Source: Viola odorata
Lineage: Eukaryota; Streptophyta; Magnoliopsida; Malpighiales; Violaceae
Reading direction: 5' to 3'
Assembly (NCBI GenBank): GCA_963691705.1
Contig: OY829538.1
Location: 76,142,781 to 76,206,780 of the forward strand
DNA: 64,000 nt
The translations under genes and the position numbers were made by a program. The stretch's first letter is position 1; every line of letters begins with the position of its first letter. The notes under the pieces were generated by a model that was not told the origin of the DNA, ran no database searches, and saw nothing but the letters and a program-made list of their open reading frames with translations. Below, piece by piece: positions 55,653-64,000 of this stretch.

Positions 55653-55878
55653 TTTTTTTAATAAGCAGACAAATTTTATATAAATAAAGCGTCATGGCGA
55701 GCATGACCAGCCAACAGGACCAGCTGCTGACAGAGGAAGATATTCAAAAGCAGTAAAAACAGGAAAATAAAAACAAACAAGGAACCCGGAACAAAAACTG
55801 AAGCGCAGCAACCAACTATAATAAATCCCGCACGCGAGTGCGACACAACGATTCTAGCCACACAGACGAGATAATCAT
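55653..55878 (-). mobile_element. Short LINE tail with 14-bp TSD
   Basis: TGTCCTCTCCACAT at 55639-55652 and 55879-55892. Minus-strand poly(A), the AATAAGC end motif and hairpin GTCATG-GCGAG-CATGAC (55691-55707) identify the same LINE family. Confidence 0.92.
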
Positions 55879-55892
55879 TGTCCTCTCCACAT

Positions 55893-56293
55893 ATTCATGA
55901 ACGTTATCAAAAAGCCAATCTTCAGCCTCCTACGGTCAAAACTCTAAGCATTCATGAACAGACATCATTTTATCATTTTAAGTGTGGTACATATTTTTGA
56001 GCTTCCAGCTGGTACTAACTAATCCAAAAGGATAAGGCACTACTGCTGCTTAGAATCCGAAGGGTCAGTGTCAGTAAACGGCGAGCTATTGCGTTTACAC
56101 TATCAATGGCTGAAAGGTCAAGAAGAGTATGGAACCATGGGTTAAGTGGTGCATTTGAATCTGGTGCCTCATCTCCTCAAGAACGAGAACGAGAACGAGA
56201 ACGAGAAAGAGTATAGGTTGTACAGAGAAAGCTATCAATGACTAGGGAGTAGGGATAGTAGTTGTTTGAAAAAAGAAAGAAAAAGAAGTGAAA
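55893..56293. other. Intergenic, no gene seen
   Basis: Contains a short (GAACGA)n-like run at about 56178-56205. Nothing else is identifiable. Confidence 0.4.
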
Positions 56294-56295
56294 TA

Positions 56296-56528
56296 CTCCC
56301 TCCCATTTTAATTGACTGTTGTTTTGACTTTGAGCACACGTATTAAGGAAGTCGGATGACTCACTGTTTGAGACAATTTTACTTCTTACTTTTTCTCGAA
56401 TGTACGAACATCCTGAACATACGTTCGAGAAAAAATAAAAGGCAAAATTGTCTCAAATAGTGAGTCATTCGGTTTTTTTAATATATGCGTCCAAAGTCAA
56501 AATGACGTTTAATTAAAATGGGAGGGAG
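56296..56528. mobile_element. Stowaway-like MITE
   Basis: Starts CTCCCTCCCATTTTAATTGA and ends with its inverse (AATTAAAATGGGAGGGAG), TA at 56294-56295 and 56529-56530. The interior (TTGAGCACACGTATTAAGGAAG, GGATGACTCACTGTTTGAGAC) matches the family at 12977-13208. Confidence 0.88.
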
Positions 56529-56976
56529 TACAATTTAGATTTTAATGTTTGAATTCCTAAATTTTAATCTTATTGTTAGAATTTCTTTGGATCACAAAAC
56601 TGAGCATTAAAACATATTTTTTATGTTAAAGTATTGTTAAAAAAATTACATTAAATTGAAAAATTTATAAAAAAATCCAGAAAACAGAAAAGAGATCTTT
56701 TTTATGATAATAATTTTTAATAATTAAAAAATAATGGAAATAGGAGAAAGTAAAGAAATTGTTAAAAATTATGCGATTTTAAGACTGCGTATTTCATAAC
56801 GGAAATAATTATGTTTGGAGATACTTTTGTTTTCTAAAATTTTCCATTAGGAGATATTTCTAGAATTATTTCTGTTTTTTAAAATTCTGTTTCACAACTA
56901 CAATACGTTTTCTGTTTTCCAGCCTTCATTTTTCAACAGGAGAAAACTCAAAATCGTATTCACCTAACAACAATTT

Positions 56977-57418
56977 CACCACCATTGGATGCTCATCTGG
57001 TATGGAAATTACTGGGTTTCAGTACTGCTGTCATTTCTTACATCCTTCGTCTCATTGTAGTTGTTGTGTTTTTGCACACCGGATGGTTTTTCTTTTCCTG
57101 GTTGTGTGGTATTATCTTCTAGCTTACCAAACCTCTAAATCTGAATCATTATCGAAGATTTGATTTCTATGGTAAACATGATTTCTAGATGGAAGGCATG
57201 AGGTAAAGTATCGTTTAACCAATTGTTCATATGCATAGTTTGACAATCAAGAGTGCCTTTGGCATCTTATGAATGATGCTTGGTCTGAGAGTCACTGATT
57301 CTATGTCATCTTTTCTGTAGGGTGGGAACAGAAATAGTCCAGTTTCTAGTTCATGTTGGTTCAAATAAGTCTTCTGTTTTCATTTCGAGTTAACTATTAT
57401 GATCCTTTTCAACGGAAA
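56977..57418 (+). repeat. Duplicated fragment of the broken gene's exon 4 end and intron
   Basis: Matches 47761-48178 with about eight substitutions and one 24-base length difference (GTGTTTTTGCACACCGGATGG is present here only). It starts in exon 4 (CACCACCATTGGATGCTC) and ends in intron at TTTTCAAC-GAAA. No neighbouring exons accompany it. Confidence 0.9.
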
Positions 57419-58690
57419 CTATTAACATTTCTCATCAAACAAACAATTCAACTATTAAATTTTTTAATAATAAACATGTAAAATTCAATTTAATTTAGTA
57501 CAACTTGCCCAAGTGGTTCCAAATTTATTTTATTTTATTTTACAGAAGTTCTATATTTTTTCACCTAATTGTTTAAAAGGTCATAATATTTTACTAATTT
57601 TTATAATTTTCTAATATTAACGATAAATAATAAAAAAATTCTAAATATATTTTACTAAATTTTAGTACATTGGTTTCTAAGAATCTAAATATTCTATATG
57701 TGCCATTTTTTATATTAATAGTAACGAAATATAAAATTAATTTTTTGTATATGACCTAAAAAAAATAGTCTAGACAGGTGCAATTGCTACCATGTTCATC
57801 ACGGATGAATTATAATGATCAGATTTTCTTTTATTCACGGATGAATTATAATTGCTACCATGTTCATCACATTTATGTACAAGACAGGTGCAGGGATGTT
57901 ATTGGTTGAGTGGATGTAACATTTATTGCTCTTGGACCACTTTCATGTGTATATATGTAGACGTTTATTATCAGGGGTAAATTGGGTAGATTTGCAATTG
58001 TTTTAAATGTAAATATAGAGATTAATTATTTGCCCAATAAGAACGGTTGGTAGTTGCTTAATTTTATTACGAATGTGTTCAATAAATTTAAACTGGATCC
58101 AACGATTGGATTAAAAATTATATGGTTATTTAAAGTTTGAAGTTAAAAAAAAATAAAAGTTAAACTGGTTGAGTCTTAAAATCGACGTCAATTTAAATAG
58201 TTTCTATAATTGAATTGATCAGGTGATTAAGTTTTTACCGATTCAACTAAAAAATGATTTTCAGTTCAAGCCCAAAAGCGATCCTAAATTGGATCAAGTT
58301 AATTATTGCCCCATTGGTCCCAATTTCCCAAATCTTACCCTTTCTTTGGTCCCGTCAATCATTTATTTGGCTGCCTTTTTTCTGCTCAACAATACAATCA
58401 AGTTCTAAGTGATTATGGAAATCAAGTTCTAAATGATTAACTAGCTATTAAAATTTCAAACAAAATGAGGAGATTAAATTTGAGTTTTTAAATCAAATTG
58501 ACCCCATTGAAAACATATAAATTTAAACTACATAGGGTTAATTTTATAGTTACCTAATTAATTTTGATTGATAAGATTGTTTTGTTTCTGGTTCTAATCA
58601 CAATTCTATTTTTGAAAATTTAAGTTATATAAATAAAGAGTATTATCAACATGACAAGTATAATGAGAAATTTATAGACCACGCATCCCA
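57419..58690. other. AT-rich intergenic, no gene seen
   Basis: Includes a short direct repeat (ATTGCTACCATGTTCATCAC at about 57783 and 57852, with CACGGATGAATTATAAT words). A 61-codon frame at 58223-58408 has no recognisable content. Confidence 0.45.
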
Positions 58691-58797
58691 ACGTGGCGTC
58701 GTGTTGCTTTGTGTGTTACGTATGACGTATGACGTGTATGTGGCGTCGTGTTGCTTGTGTGTTACGTATTCTCGTATGACGTATGACGTATGACGCC
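58690..58797. repeat. Short tandem repeat rich in GACGTATGACGT
   Basis: Two copies of GTGGCGTCGTGTTGCTTTGT followed by GTTACGTAT and several ATGACGT units. Contains several ACGT cores. Confidence 0.8.
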
Positions 58798-59246
58798 TGA
58801 ATTTATGCTCAATTCAACTCAACTCAACGTGCTTTTATAATTGTACTTTCAGAAAATATTAAGAATAATACATTCACATTCCATATCTACCGTTAGGCCA
58901 ACGTGTAAAAAAGTAATTTAAAAATCCTCTAAACAATAGTTTATTAAATCAAATTTTGGTTAATCATGTAATTTGTACGACGAGAAATTATTAAAAGTAT
59001 CGAATGAAAAAATTTAAATTAAAAAAGAATAAAATATAAAAGGTTTCATAGGTCCCATATTTTGTGAGAATGGTAAATGATGTATTCCAAACATGACGAA
59101 TATGAATCTATAATATATCTAATAAAAACTCATGTACCATCACCCATAGTTACGATACATCTATTTTTAGTTCTTTTCATTAATGAGAATTCAAAAGAAG
59201 GTTAGAAGAAAAATGAGAAATATGAAAGACATGTTTCCGGGATAAG

Positions 59247-59247
<1 letters not shown>

Positions 59248-59332
<85 letters not shown>
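59248..59332. repeat. (TA)n microsatellite, ~85 bp
   Basis: Uninterrupted TA dinucleotides. LINE sequence appears to start just to the right. Confidence 0.97.
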
Positions 59333-59335
<3 letters not shown>

Positions 59336-59818
59336 ATAAAAACAAAGAAGCATTGAACTGTGATGGTTTGACGCCCCGTCCGGTCACCGCAGGGGTCGCC
59401 GCCGCCAGGTTTTTTCATCACTTGTCGTCCCGGTCTGATTTCTGGTGTAGTATGGCCTTTCTGTAGAGGTTAGCTGGTCGTTCCTTTTCAAACCATCCTT
59501 CGTAAATCTTCCGGATGCTTCAAATACAGGGCTTTTTGGGATGATTTATATTTATTTCTATTTGGATTGAAGGGACTTCGCGGGCCCTTTTAGTTAGTAT
59601 TATAGCTTAAATTCATTTTGGATTTTTGGACTTCTGGCTATATTGGGGTGTTGTGGTGGCTGGAGAATGTGTTGACGCAGGCGACTTTTGAAGAGTTATC
59701 TAGAAAAGCTTAGTCGCTGTTCGGCTAGGTTTTGACTTTCCGGCGTGCCCACTGCTGCCGGAGAGAAGCCAAACACCGATACACCTACTGTGATCTGGGT
59801 GAAACAACCTTTTAATCC

Positions 59819-61322
59819 ATGGCGGAACGGAGATCAGAATTAATTACCTATTATGTTGAAAACTTACCTTCTCATGTGGATCGCAGAGCATTACGCTACT
59901 TGGTCACACGTCGGTGAAGACTGCCAAAATTTGGAAATTTGGTAGATGTATTCATCCCTAACCATAGGAACAGGGTTGGTAAGAGGTTTGGTTTTATACG
60001 GTTTGATTGGGTTGATAACAGAATTGACATGGAGATCGCTCTTGATCGTCAATTTATCGGAGCATCGGCCATTAGAAGTAGTTTGGGGCGGCGTGGCAGG
60101 AAGGCAGGGTGGTCTGGGAAGACTGGGCAATCATACACTCAGAAGCGTATCGTTCCAATGCCTGGAATTACAGCACCAGTCAATTACAGACCTATTATTG
60201 CATCAAAAAATAAGAAAATATCCAAAGGTCTGATCAGTGGCACTATGGAATGTACAATGGCAGAGGTGGTAAAGGGACATTCACGAGCTTCGATAACTGA
60301 GAATAGCAGAGCAAGCAAGGAGGAAGGGGAATCTGCATCGGGAGTTTTAAGGTTGGAAGTTCCAGACGATAATAGGGAATGGCTATCGAGAAGTGCAGTA
60401 GGTGCCATCAGAAGACTTGAAGATATACCGGAAGTCCAAGAACAGGTCTGGGAGTTGGGGTGGATTTATGAGACACGAGTCATGGGTAGGGGCTTAGTGT
60501 GGCTGGAATTTGACAGAAAAATTGACCGGGAAAGGGCCTTAGCGGATTCAAACAATGGGCTTTTCTCCAAGGTTGTGCCTTAGGAAGATGAAATCGCAAA
60601 GGGTGGCAGGTTGTGTTAGATCCAGTGCGTTGGGGTTCCTGTTCAAACATGGGGGTATTCTACATTCGAAAAAATTGGGGAGAAATTGGGGGCGCTAGTG
60701 GTTGTGGATGACAACACAATGACGAGGAAAAGACTGGACGTTGCACGGTTCCTTGTCTCAACGGAACGATTAAACATACAGGAGACATTGCAGGTGAGGG
60801 TGGAGGGGAATATGTATGATATTTGTTGCCAAGAAGAACCAATGCATGGGGCCATTTCTAGTATTGATTGGTTGGTGGGGGGTGAATTCAGAAAATAATG
60901 GGTCTGTGGGAAACTCTGAGGTAGATGCTTTTGGGATAGAGGCAAATTTGGAGGAAGTCAACACAATAATCGAGGAGACTAAGAGTGCTAGCAAGCAGGT
61001 TGTATTGGGTGATGTTCGCTCGAATCTGTTTGATTATTCACTCGTAACGATGAGGCGTAGAGGGGACAGAATAAAAAAACTAGTCGGGCAGACAGGAAGC
61101 TTGGAAACAACTCAATCCGACTTGGGGTCGAAGGCTAATGTTTTTCGAGCGGAAGATGAGGATATTGATCTCATGAACCGGGAGATAGATGCTACAATGA
61201 TTGATCCTGATACTTGGAATATAGGTAGACTACTCTCAATAACAGAGCAAGTTAATAAAGCGGCATTGCTCTCTTTTGACAAAGAGAGGTTTAGTGCAGA
61301 GTTGGGCAACTATAAAGTTTAG
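59819..61322 (+). pseudogene. LINE ORF1 with RRM-like domain
   Basis: RNA-binding ORF1. ATG at 59819 (MAERRSELITYYVENLPSHV), then VDVFIPNHRNRVGKRFGFIRF at about 59940-60005: the YYVENLP and RFGFIRF strings fit RNP2 and RNP1 of an RRM fold. TGA at 59915-59917 interrupts the RRM in frame, and TAG at 60581-60583 and at least one frameshift break the middle. The C-terminal part 60816-61322 is open and acidic. No CCHC knuckle is visible in what can be read. Only 32 bases separate it from ORF2. Confidence 0.8.
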
Positions 61323-61354
61323 CGAGTTAGAGCGTCCGTGACTCCAAGTTACTC

Positions 61355-64000
61355 ATGGTTCAGTTAATTTCATGGAACAGCAGAGGGCTTATATCTGCAA
61401 GGAAGAGGGGATTTATTAAACGTTGTTGGCGTAAAGAACAACTTGATTTTTTTCTGCTTCAGGAAACTAAGAAGGAAGCGGTAGATGAGTTCTTCATGCA
61501 ATCCCTATGGGGGAACAAGGAGGCTAGATGGGTTTGCGCTCCTGCGCGTGGTTGGTCAGGTGGTTTAATATCAATGTTGAACAGTAGCACATTTAATCTC
61601 GAGCATTCATTAGTGGGGGATAGGTTTATATGGTTAGAAGGCACTCTGAAGTGTGGGAATTTACGATGCGTGGTTTTAAATGTCTATGCTTATAATGATA
61701 TGGCAAGTAGAGGTCAATTATGGGTCACTTTAGCGAATCTTATTGAGAGTTGTGATCACCCGGTTCTAGTGGGGGGTGATTTCAATGAAGTTCTTTCGCC
61801 TACAGAAAGGTTGAATGGGATAGGCATCGCAAGGGGCATGGAGGAATTCCATGAGTGGGTGGAGAAGTGTTGGCTCCAGGACCTAGTGCTAGTTGGAAGA
61901 CATTTTACTTGGGCAAATGTGATTTGCAGAAGCAGGTTGGATAGGGTTTTTATCCAAGCTGGGTGGGGGTCGCTAGTGCAGAATGTTAGGTTGGTAGCGC
62001 TTCACAGACACGGGTCGGATCATACCCCTTTGCTCCTCACCCAAGATAGAGTGGATTGGGGTCCGAAGCCTTTTAGAGATCAGGGCACGTGGTGAGAGGT
62101 TGAAGGGTTCAAGATCATGGTGACCGAATGGTGGAGGGAGGCAGCAATTGAATTTCCAGGGGTCTGTCGGGTAGTCTAGAAGATGAGGTTCTTGAAGAAG
62201 AAGTTGAAAATCTAGAACACAGAGGTATTCGGGCATATTGAAAAGCGCCTAGAAGATCTTCAGGAGAAGGAGGTAGCTCTAGAGAAGATAGCAGACGAGA
62301 GACCCTTGACGTTAGATGAGCAAGGGCAAAGTATTGAGATAGCCAATGAGATCTGGGAGCAACAAGGGCGTGTGGATAGGTTTTGGAAGCAGAAGAACAG
62401 AGCTAAATGGGACATGCATGGTGATAGGAATACAGGTTACTTCCATCGGTTAGCTAGGATCAATACGTTGCGGAAGAATGTGTCTGAAATTGTTACCACA
62501 TCTGGTCGCCATCCAGATCCTACAATGATCAAAATAGCAGCGTTTCAGTATTACTCTTCCTTCTATAAATCAGTTCGTTGGGAGCGGCAAAAAATTCCAG
62601 ATTTGGGGTTTAAGAGGTTGAATGAGAATGAGATGCACTGGTTAGAAAGAGAGGTCACAACGAAGGAAATTTGGGATGCTGTTAAGAGTTGCAAAGGTCA
62701 GAAGACGCCTGGGCTAGATGGTTTCTCTCTCCGGTTCATCCAGAAATCTTGGGACATTATCGGCCCTGATTTGTGTGTGATGATTGTGGGTTTTTTCAGG
62801 ACAGGGGTATTTCCTAAGGGCACTAATTCTTCGTTTATCACCCTTCTACCTAAAATCACTGCAGCTAAGAGGTTTAGTGAATTCCGTCCTATTAGCTTAG
62901 TGAGCAGTTTCTATAAGATAATATCTAAAATCTTAGCTCGGCGGCTAGGGGGTGTGATTGGTAAGGTCATAAGTGACGAACAACATGGCTTCATAATAGG
63001 TAAACAGACTCTGGATTGTGTGATGGCAGCTAATGAGGTAGTTCATCATCTGAGGACGACGAAGCAATAGGGCTTGCTGTTTAAATTAGACTTTGAAAAG
63101 GCGTATGACTCAGTCGAGTGGGATTATTTGGATGACGTCATGTGTCTAATGGGCTTTGGGAATCGGTGGAGGGGTTGGATCATGCAATGCCTTAGTTCGA
63201 CCAGAGTTTCAGATTTGATAAATGGCTCACCCATAGGGGAATTTGTGGTAGGTCGTGGTCTTCGACAAGGGTGTTCGATGTCGCCTTTCCTCTTCAACAT
63301 TGCAGCGGAAGGGTTGCATTGTCTCCTGGCCAGAGCCAAGAGTGTTGGCTTGTTACGTGGGGTGGGGAACGATCGTGCAGGGTGGGGTCTTACTCATTTA
63401 TAGTTCGCGGATGATACTCTTATATTCGTTAATAATGATGAGCGCAAGGTTCAAGGTGTAAAAGGGACTCTTCGTTGGTTCGAGGCCTTTTTAGGGCTTC
63501 GCGTCAACTTTCATAAGAGCTCACTTGTTGGAATTAATCTCAGTGATCAGATCGGGGGTTGCCTAGCTAGAAGAGCGGGATGCAAGTACGAAGATCTTCC
63601 CTTTAAATATCTGGGGTCCTATATGGGGCTCAATCCAAGGAGAAAATCAAGTTGGCAATTCCTCATCCATAAGATGAGGGGAAAGCTCGCCACGTGGAAG
63701 GGTCATCTTTTGTCTGTGGGAGGTAGGGTGATGTTGATAAAGGCAGCAATTTCGAGTCTTCCAATATATAACATGTCGATATATTGTATGCCTAAGTGTG
63801 TTCGTCGCCAATGTGAAGGGATTATGCGTCGGTTCATGTGGAGTGGAGATGAAAATAAACGTGGTTTGGCAAAGGTTAAGTGGGAAGAGATTACTAGGTC
63901 CAAGGATCTTGGAGGCCTGGGGATCGGTGATCTTCGGATTAGAAATGCGGCTTATTTATTTAAGTGGGTGTGGGATTTGTGCAAAGATAACGGAAAATTA
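61355..64000 (+). pseudogene. LINE ORF2: endonuclease and reverse transcriptase
   Basis: APE-type endonuclease at residues ~1-230: N8 (SWNSRG), E37 (LLQETK), D142/N144 (GGDFNEV), D196 (SRLDR), D222/H223 (GSDHTPLL). RT follows: QKTPGLDGFSLRFIQ, FITLLPKI, FRPISLVSSFYKIISKILARRL, QHGFIIGKQTLDCVM, LFKLDFEKAYDSVEW, GLRQGCSMSPFLFNIAAEGL, FADDTLIFVNND. It would nick target DNA and prime cDNA on it. The whole 2.6 kb stays in one frame with five stops (62093, 62177, 62213, 63068, 63401) and no frameshift; the last falls directly before the catalytic FADD. The start is the ATG six codons before the first catalytic strand. Confidence 0.93.

Larger units (their letters stand above)
59332..64000 (+). mobile_element. 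LINE (L1-like), near complete, 3' end outside the window
   Basis: 5' leader (about 59332-59818), ORF1 (59819-61322) and ORF2 (61355 to beyond 64000). It belongs to the family of the truncated copies at 17985, 22726 and 43594. The true left edge is uncertain; the (TA)n tract may be junction sequence. Confidence 0.9.

Noticed and set aside
59191..59421. 76-codon frame with a run of Tyr-Ile repeats
   Set aside because: It is the translation of the (TA)n microsatellite.
1..64000. tRNA or rRNA genes
   Set aside because: The only tRNA-like signals noticed are primer-binding sites complementary to a tRNA 3' end. I saw no cloverleaf, but I could not run a tRNA search.

Overview
The window is plant nuclear DNA, most likely from Violaceae (Viola or a close relative). 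The diagnostic content is two multi-domain cyclotide precursor genes (14241-14717 and 20966-21640) whose ER signal, repeated NTR-type spacers and Moebius-type knotted domains look like Viola precursors. This is inference from family knowledge; no database search was possible. Otherwise the window is dense in transposable elements, and only three loci look like host genes with a reasonable claim to function: the two cyclotide genes and a seven-exon gene at 38483-41219.

Layout. 1-9284: 3' part of an Athila-like Ty3/gypsy element (gag end, PR, RT, RNase H, INT, a degenerate third ORF, truncated 3' LTR), plus strand. 9285-14110: a tandem duplication of a ~2.3 kb unit (A and B) bounded by LINE tails and carrying Stowaway-like MITEs; unit B leads directly into cyclotide gene 1. 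15780-17690: debris of a second Athila-like family. 17985-19567: LINE pseudogene. 20127-21640: unit C and cyclotide gene 2. 22313-22555: a cyclotide-promoter remnant without a gene. 22726-26160: three LINE copies. 26161-26967: unit D, cut by a minus-strand Athila derivative (26968-34369) that has lost most of pol. 34567-36082: solo LTR with a perfect target-site duplication (TSD). 36612-37945: F-box pseudogene, then unit E. 38483-41219: intact seven-exon gene of a conserved plant family with a signal peptide and a probable circularly permuted papain-like (YiiX/LRAT-type) His/Cys core. 41353-42408: hAT element. 43594-44845: LINE. 46280-49853: broken second copy of the seven-exon gene. 50243-59247: a series of MITEs (two MULE-like, one hAT, one Stowaway-like), short retroposed tails, a duplicated fragment of the broken gene, and AT-rich DNA. 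59332-64000: a nearly complete LINE (ORF1, endonuclease, RT) running off the end.

How it fits together. Cyclotide genes, their upstream units and the F-box 3' region were copied together by segmental duplication, with LINE tails at several boundaries. The most unusual sequence signal is a short palindromic module (core GTCTTGGCCAAGAC, usually as two GGCCAAGACNNN repeats) scattered through coding and non-coding parts of all the Athila-like copies of one lineage, in different reading frames. A second is a 3'-terminal hairpin in the LINE family whose stem differs between copies while pairing is kept. Both are read directly from the sequence; what they do is inference.
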